The notes: generated by a model from the sequence alone, not told the origin. A stretch of DNA of 64,000 bases from JASLDZ01 sp964242895 (GCA_964242895.1 CAXTBN010000003.1:34793-98792), one strand, 5' to 3'; positions 48,484-57,081 are shown, counted from the stretch's first letter. Program-made: numbers and translations.

Positions 48484-49133
48484 CGGCGCGAGCCGCCGTC
48501 GGCGGCGCCCGCCGTGCCGGCGTAGACGGCCAGGAAATCGTCGCCCGGCGTGTCGGGGAAGCCCTGGAAGTTGAGCGCGTTGGCGAACGTGTCGCAGCAG
48601 GTGGAGAAGCTCTTGTCGCAGGTCGCGCCGGGGAAGGCGGACAGGTCCACGCGGCAGCGCGCGTCGCCGAGCTGGGCGTCGCACACCCGGTCGTAGGCGC
48701 GGCCCGTCACCTTGCGCAGCGCCGCGAGCGGGCCCTCCAGCTCGGCGGTGAAGCCCAGGCCCTCGCGGACGAGTCGGCGGATCGTTTCGCGCCGCAGCAG
48801 CACGCGCGCGTCCGGGTCGGACCACGCCACGCGCCAGGTCTCGACGACGGCGCCGTCGTAGCGGCCGGCGGCGATGTCGGCCTCGGTCAGCGCGTCGGAG
48901 CTGAGGGCGCCCGCCGCCGAGGCCTGGCCGGGCGAGAGGCCCAGCTCGGAGTCGGCCGCGCCGGCCGTCCAGCCGCTGGCCGCCTCGAAAACGAGGCCCT
49001 CCAGCGATAAGGGCCGGTCGTGGTCGGTGAAGCCCCGGCGCACGCCGTCGACGCGCGTCAGGATCCAGGCGGTGCAGAGGGCGGCCGCCTCACTGTCCAG
49101 TGCGGCCGCGAGCGCGGGCGGGAGCGCGCGCAT
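48480..49133 (-). CDS. GTA hub protein, DUF2163 family
   Basis: 217 residues. DUF2163 signatures are FTDHDRPLSL near the N-terminus and the Cys-rich C-terminus RVCDAQLGDARC then TCDKSFSTCCDTFANALNFQ. It corresponds to RcGTA gp13. The clustered cysteines fit metal or Fe-S binding, as reported for the RcGTA hub. Its ATG overlaps the DUF2460 stop by one base (TGATG). Confidence 0.92.
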   Translation of the reverse strand: MRALPPALAAALDSEAAALCTAWILTRVDGVRRGFTDHDRPLSLEGLVFEAASGWTAGAADSELGLSPGQASAAGALSSDALTEADIAAGRYDGAVVETWRVAWSDPDARVLLRRETIRRLVREGLGFTAELEGPLAALRKVTGRAYDRVCDAQLGDARCRVDLSAFPGATCDKSFSTCCDTFANALNFQGFPDTPGDDFLAVYAGTAGAADGGSRR

Positions 49134-49759
49134 CAGACCCGCACCTCGACCACGGGAACGGCCACGACACGCGCGGCGTCGAAGCTCTCCAGCGTCACGT
49201 CGAGCCGGTCGGCGTCGAAGCGGACGGGGACGTCGAACAGGAAGCCGGCCGTGACCGCGGCGCCCGCGGCCGGCGGCGTGGCCAGGGTGACGAGGCCGGC
49301 GGCGACGTCGACGGTGAACGCGGCGGGCGTCCCGGCCACGGCCACGAGCACCGAGCCGTCCACCGGCTTGCCGATCGGGCGGGCGTAGGCGTCGGCGCCC
49401 GCGCCGTAGGTCTTGGCCAGCGGGAACACGGTCGCCATCCCGTCGCCGACGCCGAGGGGCTGGTCCGTCGCGGTCGGCGCGGCGCCGGTCGCGGTGGACG
49501 AGAAGTCGACGAAGTCGCGGAAGCGGAAGCCCTGCAGGCGGCCCCGCCGCGCTTCGAAGAAGGCGAGCAGTTCGGCCGCGTCGGCCAGCTTGCGCACGCC
49601 CTGGCCCACGAGCCAGCGACGTCGGCCGTCCGCCCAGGGCGTGGCGCGCCGCTCGAAGCCGGAGGCGAGGGTCACGATCTCGGTGCGCCGCTCGACGCCG
49701 CCCGTGGAGCCGAACGCCAGCCGGGCGGGGAACAGCAGCTCGGCGAAGGGGGCGACCAT
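49133..49759 (-). CDS. GTA tail protein, DUF2460 family (TIGR02217)
   Basis: 208 residues. EIVTLASGFERRATPWADGR, LLAFFEARRGRLQGFRFRDF and the C-terminal VTAGFLFDVPVRFDADRL are the family blocks. It matches the RcGTA gp12 distal tail protein, which links the tail tube to the baseplate. Coupled to both neighbours by one-base TGATG overlaps. Confidence 0.93.
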   Translation of the reverse strand: MVAPFAELLFPARLAFGSTGGVERRTEIVTLASGFERRATPWADGRRRWLVGQGVRKLADAAELLAFFEARRGRLQGFRFRDFVDFSSTATGAAPTATDQPLGVGDGMATVFPLAKTYGAGADAYARPIGKPVDGSVLVAVAGTPAAFTVDVAAGLVTLATPPAAGAAVTAGFLFDVPVRFDADRLDVTLESFDAARVVAVPVVEVRV

Positions 49760-50307
49760 CAGCGCCTCCCGAGCGCGACGGCGCGGGCCAGCGCGGCCGA
49801 GACCTGCGCCTCCGACCGCAGCAGCGCCGGCGCGCCGCCCTGGCCGACGCTGACGTTGACGGTGACGCCGCCGCCCGACCCGTCGGAAGGGCTCACCACG
49901 CCGGCGGAGGCGGGCGTGAACACCTCGGGTCCGCGCTCGCCCACGAGGTAGGCCCCGCCCGACGTCACCGGCCCGCCGTCGGCCCGCGCGCCGCCGAACA
50001 GGCCGCCCACCGCCCCCGCCAGCGCGTCCACGAGCGTGCCGGAGCCGCCGAGCGACGCCTGCCCGAGCCCGTCCACCGCGGAGATCACCGCGGACGCGAG
50101 CGCGCCGAGGCTCGTCGCGCCGTCCGTCGCCGCCTTGGAGAGGCTCGACGACAGGCTCGCGCCGGCCTGCGTGAAGGCCTGATCGATGGCGTCGGCCGCA
50201 GCCTGAGCGGGGGCCTGCAGCGCGCCCAGCGCGGCGGCGGCCTCGGCGGCCTGGGACGTGAGGCCGGGCAGGCCCGCGCCTCCGCCATCTGGGGTGAGGT
50301 CGGTCAT
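49759..50307 (-). CDS. GTA short tape-measure protein
   Basis: 182 residues. An Ala/Ser-rich helical middle (LSSSLSKAATDGATSLGALA) is followed by the C-terminal GGAYLVGERGPEVFTPASAG motif of tape-measure proteins. Its length agrees with the short tails of GTAs, since tape-measure length sets tail length. Overlaps the upstream gene by 4 bases (ATGA). Confidence 0.9.
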   Translation of the reverse strand: MTDLTPDGGGAGLPGLTSQAAEAAAALGALQAPAQAAADAIDQAFTQAGASLSSSLSKAATDGATSLGALASAVISAVDGLGQASLGGSGTLVDALAGAVGGLFGGARADGGPVTSGGAYLVGERGPEVFTPASAGVVSPSDGSGGGVTVNVSVGQGGAPALLRSEAQVSAALARAVALGRR

Positions 50308-50489
50308 GAGGGGTCGTCCGGGTGAAGGAGGAGCAGGGCGTCGAGGTCGGCGCGGGTCAGCGGTGCGACGCCGGGCGCGGGCGCGTTCAGGGCGCGCCAC
50401 TCGCGAAGCGACAGGGCCCAGACCTCGCGCGGCGCCCAGCCGAAGCGCTCGGCGGCGAGCCGCAGCACGGCGGGCCAGGCGGAGTTCAC
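50304..50489 (-). CDS. GTA tail-assembly chaperone (rcc01693-type)
   Basis: 61 residues. ERFGWAPREVWALSLREWRA and the C-terminal LTRADLDALLLLHPDD are typical of the small phage tail-assembly protein that follows gp10 in GTAs. Overlaps both neighbours by 4 bases. Confidence 0.88.
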   Translation of the reverse strand: MNSAWPAVLRLAAERFGWAPREVWALSLREWRALNAPAPGVAPLTRADLDALLLLHPDDPS

Positions 50490-50788
50490 GCGGCCGCCGC
50501 GCGGAAGGCGGCGGCGACCGCCTCGGCGGCCTCCGCCGGGGTGACGGGCAGGCGGTCGACCTCGGCCGCGACCTCGGCCTCGCCGCCCCCGCTAAGCAGC
50601 ACGGCGAGCACGGCGAGGAGGTCGCGGGCGGAGGGGCGGCGCAGGCGCGCGGCCAGCTCCGTCCAGCCCTCGCAGCCGAACGTGGTCTCCAGCTCGGCCA
50701 GGCCGCCGAGCGTCAGGCAGAGGCGCCGCGGCACGCCCGCCACGGGCCGCACCACCTCGCCGCGCGCGCCGTTCGCGACGGGCGTCAC
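50486..50788 (-). CDS. GTA gp10-like tail-assembly protein
   Basis: 100 residues. It begins MTPVANGARGEVVRPVAG, followed by RRLCLTLGGLAELETTFGCE and a helical C-terminal part. The pattern fits the GTA tail-assembly-chaperone family. The position between the major tail protein and the tape measure, where phages encode chaperones, supports this. Confidence 0.87.
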   Translation of the reverse strand: MTPVANGARGEVVRPVAGVPRRLCLTLGGLAELETTFGCEGWTELAARLRRPSARDLLAVLAVLLSGGGEAEVAAEVDRLPVTPAEAAEAVAAAFRAAAA

Positions 50789-51204
50789 GTCGTGGCGGCG
50801 GTGAAGGTGACCTCGCCGGCGGAGGCCAGGGTCACGGCGTAGGTGGCCTCACCGTCCGAGGCGCCGGCGTACTCCAGCACCGCCACCTGGAATGGGCCCT
50901 GGAAGGTCCCGAAGCCGGGCGCCACGAGCTGGAACGCCTGCGCGCTCCCGTCGAAGAACACTTGGCGCATCTGCGCGTCGGCCGCCGCCGAGCGGAACAC
51001 GCCCGCGCCGGAGACGGACATCTGCCGCACGCCGGCCCCGTCCAGCAGCTCGCGCCAGCGGCCGGCGCTGTCGGCGTCGGTGACGTCCACCGTCTTGGCG
51101 TTCAGCGACAGCGAGCGCGTGCGCAGGCCCGCGAGCGCCGTGAAGCCGCCCGCGCTGTCGCCGATGCGGACCAGGAGGTCCTTGCCCTTCTGCGCGCCCA
51201 TCAC
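50785..51204 (-). CDS. GTA major tail tube protein (TP901-1 family)
   Basis: 139 residues. MGAQKGKDLLVRIGDSAGGF, LSLNAKTVDVTDADSAGRWR and the C-terminal EYAGASDGEATYAVTLASAG are the TP901-1 family blocks. It forms the tail tube. It overlaps the tail-terminator gene by 4 bases. Confidence 0.95.
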   Translation of the reverse strand: MMGAQKGKDLLVRIGDSAGGFTALAGLRTRSLSLNAKTVDVTDADSAGRWRELLDGAGVRQMSVSGAGVFRSAAADAQMRQVFFDGSAQAFQLVAPGFGTFQGPFQVAVLEYAGASDGEATYAVTLASAGEVTFTAATT

Positions 51205-51644
51205 GCGGCCTCCGCCATGGGCGCGTCGGGGGCGGCGGCGGGCTCGAGCACCGCGCGCAGGCGGGTGACGCCGTAGACGCTGCGCCAGTCGGAGGCGCGG
51301 AACACGTCCTGGAAGGCGACGCGCAGGTTCACCAGCCGGTGGTCGGCGACGGGCGGGCCGGCGTCGTGCAGGGCCTCGCGCAGCGCGGCCCCGACGGCCG
51401 CCGCCTCCTCCTTGCCGCCGAAGCGCGAGACGCAGGTGAGGCTGGCGACCAACTCCACGCCCTCCTCCGGCTCGCCGCCGCCGGCGGGTCGGGCCTCCAC
51501 GCGGCCGAGCTGCAGGTACGGGGTGACGGCGTCAGGCGGCGGCTGGTCCCAGACGCGCCCGGCGACGAGGGCGTTCACGCCCGGGTCGGCGCGCACGGCG
51601 GCGATGAGCGCGGCGGCGAGCGCGCGCTCGGGGTCGATCGGCAT
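51201..51644 (-). CDS. GTA tail terminator, DUF3168 family
   Basis: 147 residues from ATG 51644. ALAAALIAAVRADPGVNALV, GRVWDQPPPDAVTPYLQLG and HRLVNLRVAFQDVFRASDWR are DUF3168 blocks. It caps the tail at the head-tail interface (RcGTA gp8). Confidence 0.93.
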   Translation of the reverse strand: MPIDPERALAAALIAAVRADPGVNALVAGRVWDQPPPDAVTPYLQLGRVEARPAGGGEPEEGVELVASLTCVSRFGGKEEAAAVGAALREALHDAGPPVADHRLVNLRVAFQDVFRASDWRSVYGVTRLRAVLEPAAAPDAPMAEAA

Positions 51645-51658
51645 GGATGGAGCTCCGG

Positions 51659-51973
51659 CTAGAGGAGGCGTTCGAGGAGGAGCACGCAGCGGCCGGGGAC
51701 CGGCTCGTCGGCGTGCACGGTGGCGACGGTCCAGGGCGGCCCGTCGTCGGTGGTGAGGCGCACGCCCGCGGCGAGCGCCGGGTGCGTCCGCGTGCGGCCC
51801 TCGGCGCGCTCGAGTCGCTCGGGCGGGGCGTCCGAGGCGGAGGCGGCCGCGGTGGGAGCGGAGCGGTCGAGTTCGACCCAGACGACGGCGGCGTCGGCCC
51901 AGGCGACGGCGCGGCCGCCGTAGGCGGTGTCGGTCTCCGCACACGTCTGGACGACGGCGGGGACGGCCCTCAC
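51659..51973 (-). CDS. GTA head closure / head-tail adaptor protein
   Basis: 104 residues from GTG 51973, overlapping the connector stop (GTGA). The small beta-rich sequence with VWVELDRSAPTAAA and HPALAAGVRLTTDDGPPWTV fits the head-tail adaptor (gp7) position. Conservation is weak, so position carries part of the weight. Its stop is 14 bases before the DUF3168 start. Confidence 0.82.
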   Translation of the reverse strand: MRAVPAVVQTCAETDTAYGGRAVAWADAAVVWVELDRSAPTAAASASDAPPERLERAEGRTRTHPALAAGVRLTTDDGPPWTVATVHADEPVPGRCVLLLERLL

Positions 51974-52500
51974 AGGCGCGCCCGCCGGAACGGCGCCGCC
52001 CAGGGCGCGGCAGGACCGAGGCCGGGCGGGGCGGGTGCGGTCGGGTCGGCGCGGCGCTCAAAGGCGTCCGCCGCCAGGGCGAGCACCGCCTGCTTCAGCC
52101 CTGCGGGCACGTCCGCCGCGTCGGCGGCGAAGCCGGCGCGGTAGTCGATCCGCACCGGGCCGGAGCGCTGGAGGACGACGCGCGCCGGCCGCGCGCCGTC
52201 GACGCGCCAGGCCGAGGCGTCCAGCGCCGCCCAGCTCCCGTCCGCGGCCGGGACCGCGACGGCGTCGACGCCGACCACCGGACCGGTGGACAGGACGGCG
52301 CCGCCGTCGGGCGCCGCCGTCGTCTCCCGCAGGCCTGCGACGAGCAGGCTCACCCCGAGCTCCGTCTCCAGCCGCTCGCGCGCCGCGGTGATGAGGGCGG
52401 CGACGAGGTCGTCCTCCGCGTCGTAGGTGACGCGCAGGTAGGCCTTCAGCTCGGCCGGCGAGACGGGCTCGCCGGCCGGCGGGGTGGTGACGGTGATCAT
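51970..52500 (-). CDS. GTA head-tail connector protein (phiE125 gp8 family)
   Basis: 176 residues. ITVTTPPAGEPVSPAELKAY and LVAALITAARERLETELGVS are the N-terminal connector signature, followed by VRIDYRAGFAADAADVPAGL and LALAADAFERR. It forms the adaptor ring beneath the portal. It is preceded by a 152-base structured spacer after the capsid gene. Confidence 0.93.
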   Translation of the reverse strand: MITVTTPPAGEPVSPAELKAYLRVTYDAEDDLVAALITAARERLETELGVSLLVAGLRETTAAPDGGAVLSTGPVVGVDAVAVPAADGSWAALDASAWRVDGARPARVVLQRSGPVRIDYRAGFAADAADVPAGLKQAVLALAADAFERRADPTAPAPPGLGPAAPWAAPFRRARL

Positions 52501-52652
52501 GGAGAGGCTCCCGTCCTCACCCGTCCACGGGGGAGGTGGCGCGGGCCGCAGGCCCGTGTCGGAGGGGGTGACGCGACGTCGGAGGTCGGTGCGACCTCCT
52601 CCACCGCCTCTGGCGATTTTCCTCCCGCAAGCGGGGGGAGGACAGGCCGCGC
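52501..52652 (-). repeat. multi-hairpin spacer between capsid and connector genes
   Basis: 152 non-coding bases in an otherwise overlapping gene array. Reading along the plus strand: CGGGCC-GCA-GGCCCG (52542-52556); the perfect GGAGGTCG-GTG-CGACCTCC (52581-52599); and CCTCCCGC-AA-GCGGG with a following GGGAGG (about 52621-52640). No canonical T-tract follows in the direction of transcription. It may be a terminator or attenuator that GafZ-modified polymerase passes, an mRNA stabiliser for the capsid message, or a genome-wide palindromic repeat. Confidence 0.6.
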
Positions 52653-53879
52653 TCAGCTCGCGGAGAACTTCAGGAGCTTGATGGCGTCGAAGTTCTGCAC
52701 GCCGCCGCCCACGCGCTTCAGCGTGTAGAACAGGACGTAGGGCTTGGCGGTGAAGGGGTCGCGCAGCACGCGCACGCCCGAGCGGTCCACGATCAGGTAG
52801 CCCTTGGCGAAGTCGCCGAAGGCCACCGCGAAGCTGTCGGCGGCCACGTCCGGCATGGCCTCGATCTCCGTCACCGGGTAGCCGAACAGGGAGGGGGTCT
52901 GGCCCGGCTGGGTGGGCGGGGTCAGGGCGTAGTCGCCGTTGCTGTCGCGGAACTTGCGCACGGTCGCCAGGGTGCGCCGGTTCATCACGAAGCGGCCGTT
53001 GGGCCGGTAGGCCGCGTGCGGCGCGTAGATCAGGTCCAGGAGCCTGTCGGCCGCGTTGGAGGCCGGGAAGCCGCCCTCCACGCCCGTCGCCAGGTAGCCG
53101 ATCTGCCCCCAGGCCTGGCCGGCGTCGGGCGCGGTCGCGTAGCTCAGGAAGCCCCGGGGCTTGTTCACGCCGTCACCCGCGACGAAGGCGGCCGTCTCCT
53201 GCGAGGCGAAGGCGTCCTCCACCTCGGAGGCGAGCCACGCGTCCATGTCGACCGCGGCGTCGTCCAGCAGCGCCTGGGTGGCGGCCGGGGCGGCGTAGAG
53301 GTCGGCGGCGGGGAAGCTCAGCAGATCCAGCGTCGGCGGGGCCGTCTCGGTGCGCGCGGCGGTCTCGGCGGCCCAGCTGGCGGTCAGGCCGGCGGTGGAG
53401 ACCGGCTTGGTGTACACGCCCGAGCCGATCTGGCGCACGGTGGCGATCTCGCGCATCGGACTGGAGGCGGCGAGGCGGCGGTCGATGATCCGCTCCAGCT
53501 CGGGCGGGACCACGTAGCCGCCGGCGGTGTTCACCCCCTCCGACAGCCCCTTCAGCTCCAGCGCGGGCGACGAGGCGCCGGCGCGCAGGTAGCCGTCGAA
53601 GGCCGCCTTGCGCTCGTCGGCCCCGCGCTCCACAGCGGCCGCGCCGCCCAGGGACGGGCGGCGGCTCTCGGCCCCCATCCGCTCCAGCCGGCGCTCGGCC
53701 GTGGAGAGGGCGGCCTCGATGCGGTCGACCTTGTCGCCCAGCAACGGGTCGGCCGCCTTGCGCTCCACGGCCTGCAGCCGCTCGTCGTTGGCCGCCCGGT
53801 AGGCCTCGAACAGGGCCGTGACGTCGGACGCGGAGTCGCGCTCGGCCGCGGAGGCCGCGGCCGTCTTGATCTCGTGCAT
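52653..53879 (-). CDS. GTA major capsid protein (HK97 family)
   Basis: 408 residues. An N-terminal coiled-coil scaffold-like region (about 15-75) is presumably removed by the protease. The HK97 fold follows with GLSEGVNTAGGYVVPPELER, PMREIATVRQIGSGVYTKPV, TAAFVAGDGVNKPRGFLSYA and GRFVMNRRTLATVRKFRDSN. It builds the GTA head. ATG 53879 lies 11 bases after the protease stop. Confidence 0.96.
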   Translation of the reverse strand: MHEIKTAAASAAERDSASDVTALFEAYRAANDERLQAVERKAADPLLGDKVDRIEAALSTAERRLERMGAESRRPSLGGAAAVERGADERKAAFDGYLRAGASSPALELKGLSEGVNTAGGYVVPPELERIIDRRLAASSPMREIATVRQIGSGVYTKPVSTAGLTASWAAETAARTETAPPTLDLLSFPAADLYAAPAATQALLDDAAVDMDAWLASEVEDAFASQETAAFVAGDGVNKPRGFLSYATAPDAGQAWGQIGYLATGVEGGFPASNAADRLLDLIYAPHAAYRPNGRFVMNRRTLATVRKFRDSNGDYALTPPTQPGQTPSLFGYPVTEIEAMPDVAADSFAVAFGDFAKGYLIVDRSGVRVLRDPFTAKPYVLFYTLKRVGGGVQNFDAIKLLKFSAS

Positions 53880-53890
53880 GCGATGTTCCT

Positions 53891-54334
53891 TCAGGAGTGG
53901 AGGGGGTCCGTCGGCGCGAAGCGGGCGCCGGGGAGGAGGGGGTGCGGCGTGAGGCTGACCTCGACGAGGTCGACCTCGCTCAGCACGCGGAAGCGGCCGC
54001 CGTCGGCGCGGCGGGCGCGGCGGGTGCGGAAGCCGATGGACAGGCCGTCGAGCCGCCCGGCCCGGTGCAGCGCCTGGGCGAGGCGGCCGGCGGCGCTGTC
54101 GCCGTGGATGCGGCCGCGGGCGAGGAGGCCGCGCCGGTCCTCCTTCAGCTCGTCCCACACGCCGATCGGTCGGCCGGGGTCGTGGCCGTGGAGCATGGGC
54201 ACGGCCGGTCGGCGCGCGAGGCTCTCACCGAAGGCGCCGGCCGCCACCACGTCGCGGCCGCCGTCGGGCGCCCAGAACAGGGAGGCGTAACCCGCGATGC
54301 GCAGGTCGCCCGTCTTGTCTCCCGGGCCGCTCAT
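53891..54334 (-). CDS. GTA prohead protease (HK97 family)
   Basis: 147 residues from ATG 54334. RIAGYASLFWAPDGGRDVVA is the N-terminal motif. Catalytic His is in PMLHGHDPGRPIG, Ser in LDGLSIGFRTRRA and the acidic partner in VDLVEVSLTPHP. It cleaves the capsid N-terminal domain during head maturation. Overlaps the upstream small gene by 4 bases (ATGA). Confidence 0.94.
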   Translation of the reverse strand: MSGPGDKTGDLRIAGYASLFWAPDGGRDVVAAGAFGESLARRPAVPMLHGHDPGRPIGVWDELKEDRRGLLARGRIHGDSAAGRLAQALHRAGRLDGLSIGFRTRRARRADGGRFRVLSEVDLVEVSLTPHPLLPGARFAPTDPLHS

Positions 54335-54591
54335 CGCGGAGGGCTCCGGTCGAGCTTCGCCTCGATGCGCTCCAGGCTGAGGCGGTTGGCGTCGGCCTGC
54401 GCCTCTAGGCGCGCCAGGCGCTCGTTGACGCCGGACTGCCGGTCCATGCGGCGCTCCACCGCCGCGATCCGCTCGGCCGCGCCGCCCGCCCACAGGAGCG
54501 CGGCGCCCGTCTGGATCATCAGCGCCAGGATCACCGCGGGCGTCACCTGCCGGTCGATCCGCCAGGACGCGGGCGGGCCGAGGTCGCTCAC
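54331..54591 (-). CDS. small GTA-cluster membrane coiled-coil protein
   Basis: 86 residues from GTG 54591, overlapping the portal stop (GTGA) and the protease start. One membrane helix (TPAVILALMIQTGAALLWAG) is followed by a coiled coil (RIAAVERRMDRQSGVNERLA, LEAQADANRLSLERIEAKLD). The function is unknown. Its fixed place between portal and protease suggests a role in assembly or lysis; that is inference. Confidence 0.82.
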   Translation of the reverse strand: MSDLGPPASWRIDRQVTPAVILALMIQTGAALLWAGGAAERIAAVERRMDRQSGVNERLARLEAQADANRLSLERIEAKLDRSPPR

Positions 54592-55811
54592 GACTCCGCC
54601 CCCGGCTCGGCGGCGAGGTCGGGCGTGGGCGGCAGGCCCGCCATGCGTCGCCGCTCGGCGTCGGTGATGAAGGGCGCCGCGCCCAGCCGCGTCCACAGGT
54701 CGGTGCGCTCGTCCGCCAGGGCGGGCGCGCCGTCCAAGTCGACCGCTACGGTCGCGCCGTCGAAGCGCGGGCCGAGCCAGCCGGTGAGCGCGCGGGCGGC
54801 GCGCTGCGCCAGGGGCACGACGGCCAGGCGCCAGAAGGCGGCGTTGGCCTCCTTGTAGTTCGAGTAGGTGTTGTCGCCGGGCACGCCCAGGAGCTGCGGC
54901 GGCACGCCGAAGGCCAGGGCGATCTCGCGCGCCGCGGCGTGCTTGCCGTCGGCGAAGTCCAGCTCAGCGGGAGTCAGCCCCATGGGCTTCCAGTCGAGCC
55001 CGCCCTCCAGCAGCAGCGGCCGCCCGGCCGCCAACGCGCCCGAATGCTGGTCGGCGAGCTCGGCCTTGAGCCGCTCGAACTGCTCCTCCGTCAGCCGCTC
55101 GCCCGAGCCCGAGCCATAGACCAGCGCGCCCGAGGGCCGCGCCGAGTTGTCCAGCAGCGCCTTGTTCCAGGCGGAGGAGGCGTTGTGCACGTCCACCGCC
55201 TTGGCGGCGGCCTCCAGCGGCGACAGGCCGTAGACGTCGTCCAGCGGGTTGTAGAGCTTCAGGTGCAGCACGGGCGCGGAGCCGTCGGCGGCGCGGGGCA
55301 GCAGGGCCTCGCGGCCGTCCACCGTGTAGATCCAGCCCTGCGGCCAGCCGTCCGGCCCCGGCACCACGCGCACCCGGTCGGGGCGGAGCGCGTAGAGCTC
55401 CGACGGCGGCGCGTCCGTGTCGCCCGCCGCCTCCAGGTAGCCGTTGCCGCTGCACTGCAGGGCGCCGAAGAAGCGCTCCAGGAGGTCGGGCCCGCTCTCC
55501 TCCGGGTTGGGACGGTCGAGCAGGCGCTGCAGCGGGTGGTCGGGCCCGGCGCGCGCGCCCTCGGCCGTGTGCACGACCAGCGGCAGGGAGGCGCTGGCCT
55601 CCGCGATCAGCCGCACGCAGCGGTGCACCACGGGGTTGCCGGCGTAGCCTTCCTTGGCGAGAGCGGCGTAGTCGCGCGGCGTCCAGCGCGGCTGGCCGGC
55701 GCCGGTGAGGGCGATCAGCCGCCGCGTGGGCGAGCTCTTCTCCTCGACGGCGGGGGCCGGCGCAGGCGCGCGCGACCGCGGCCCGGCGAGCCAGGCGCGT
55801 AGCGGGGTCAT
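54588..55811 (-). CDS. GTA portal protein (HK97 gp3 family)
   Basis: 407 residues. GNPVVHRCVRLIAEASASLP, LLERFFGALQCSGNGYLEAA, VLHLKLYNPLDDVYGLSPLE and AFGVPPQLLGVPGDNTYSNY are portal-family blocks. It forms the DNA entry ring and docks the terminase. It starts 49 bases after the TerL stop. Confidence 0.96.
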   Translation of the reverse strand: MTPLRAWLAGPRSRAPAPAPAVEEKSSPTRRLIALTGAGQPRWTPRDYAALAKEGYAGNPVVHRCVRLIAEASASLPLVVHTAEGARAGPDHPLQRLLDRPNPEESGPDLLERFFGALQCSGNGYLEAAGDTDAPPSELYALRPDRVRVVPGPDGWPQGWIYTVDGREALLPRAADGSAPVLHLKLYNPLDDVYGLSPLEAAAKAVDVHNASSAWNKALLDNSARPSGALVYGSGSGERLTEEQFERLKAELADQHSGALAAGRPLLLEGGLDWKPMGLTPAELDFADGKHAAAREIALAFGVPPQLLGVPGDNTYSNYKEANAAFWRLAVVPLAQRAARALTGWLGPRFDGATVAVDLDGAPALADERTDLWTRLGAAPFITDAERRRMAGLPPTPDLAAEPGAES

Positions 55812-55860
55812 GCGGTTCTCCAGGTCGGCGGCGGCGCGAGGCGCCGCCCGCGGGTTCGGT

Positions 55861-57081
55861 TCAGAGCACCCGCAGGCGCGGGGCGGCCTCGCGGCCGAGC
55901 ATCAGGTCGGTGACCGCCCAGACGAGGGCGTCGACGCGGTCGGGGCTCGGGCCGCCCTCGGCGACGCCGAACGCCATCATCTCCTCTTCCAGCGCCGGGA
56001 AGGCCTGGACGTGCACCACCCGGCCCTGCTCGTAGAGCGCGGCCACCGGCGCGGCCCGGGCGCGCTTGGATCGCGAGGCGTGGACAGGGCGGATCGGCAC
56101 GGGGCAGCCCGCGGCCGCCAGCACGCTCCGCACCATGTCTCCGCCCTGGTTCACCTCCGCGACCACGCGTTGCGCGCCGACGAGCGCCACCGTCTCAGCG
56201 ACCCGCGCCGCCCAGCCGAGCGGTGACAGCCCCGCCGCGCTGCGGTCGGCCAGCACGTAGGCGCGCCGGCCCTCGCGCCCCACGGCGACGATCCCGCACG
56301 CGTCGCCCGTCGAGGATGCGGGCGGGTCGACCGCCACCACCACCGCCTCGTAGCGGACCGGCGCCGCGCCGCGGGCGCGGGCGAGGTCGGCGGCGCGCCA
56401 CAGGGCGCCCTCGTCCGCCTCCGTGACCAGCCCGTCCAGCTCCTGGGCGGCCAGCCGGGTTCCGCCGTAGAGCGCCTCCAGCTCCCGCAGGAAGGTCGGC
56501 GCGAGGTGCGCCGCGTTGGACGCCGTCGCCGCCCGCGTCTGGACGCACGAGCCCTCCGCCATCAGCGACCGCAGGGCCGCGATCGGCTTGGGCGTGGTGG
56601 TCACGGCCAGGCGGGGCCGCGCGCCCAGGCGAAGGCCCAGCCGGAGCATGGCCAGCACCTCGGACGGCCGCCGCCAGGCGCAGAACTCGTCCGCCCAGGC
56701 CGCGTGGAACTGCGGACCGCGCAGGCTCTCCGGGTCCTCCGCCGAGAAGGCGTGGGCCACCGCGCCGTTGGGCCACAGCAGCCGCCGCCGCGAACTCTCA
56801 TACGTCGGCCGGGCGTCGGCGGGGGCCGTCGCCCGCAGGCCCGACGGCCCCTCGACCATCACCTCCCGCACGTCGTGCAGGGAGGGGCCGACCAGGGCGA
56901 AGCGCCCGCCCGCCGTCTCCGCCGCGGACGCCGTCAGCCACTCGGCCCCGGCGCGCGTCTTCCCCGCGCCGCGGCCGCCCAGGAACAGCCAGGTCGACCA
57001 GTCATCGGAGGGCGGCAGTTGGGGCGTGTGCGCCCGCGCCTGCCAAGCCCGCTGCGCCGAGCGCAGCTCCGGCAGGTCCAT
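55861..57081 (-). CDS. GTA terminase large subunit (TerL)
   Basis: 406 residues from ATG 57081. Walker A GGRGAGKTRAGAEW (Lys41), a Walker B-like region in HAAWADEFCAWRRP, and nuclease-type acidic residues in VVAVDPPASSTGDA and SPDRVDALVWAVTDLMLG are visible. It packages DNA by the headful mechanism. The frame is protein-like for about 13 codons upstream of the ATG (IDEAEHRDPLIT), although no standard start codon lies there, and it overlaps the TerS frame by 80 bases. The N-terminus may therefore be misread or altered. Confidence 0.9.
   Translation of the reverse strand: MDLPELRSAQRAWQARAHTPQLPPSDDWSTWLFLGGRGAGKTRAGAEWLTASAAETAGGRFALVGPSLHDVREVMVEGPSGLRATAPADARPTYESSRRRLLWPNGAVAHAFSAEDPESLRGPQFHAAWADEFCAWRRPSEVLAMLRLGLRLGARPRLAVTTTPKPIAALRSLMAEGSCVQTRAATASNAAHLAPTFLRELEALYGGTRLAAQELDGLVTEADEGALWRAADLARARGAAPVRYEAVVVAVDPPASSTGDACGIVAVGREGRRAYVLADRSAAGLSPLGWAARVAETVALVGAQRVVAEVNQGGDMVRSVLAAAGCPVPIRPVHASRSKRARAAPVAALYEQGRVVHVQAFPALEEEMMAFGVAEGGPSPDRVDALVWAVTDLMLGREAAPRLRVL

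Noticed and set aside
44050..48525. A 1491-codon plus-strand open frame
   Set aside because: It lies opposite the GTA baseplate, peptidase and DUF2163 genes; its Arg/Gly/His-rich composition is typical of the antisense of GC-rich coding DNA.
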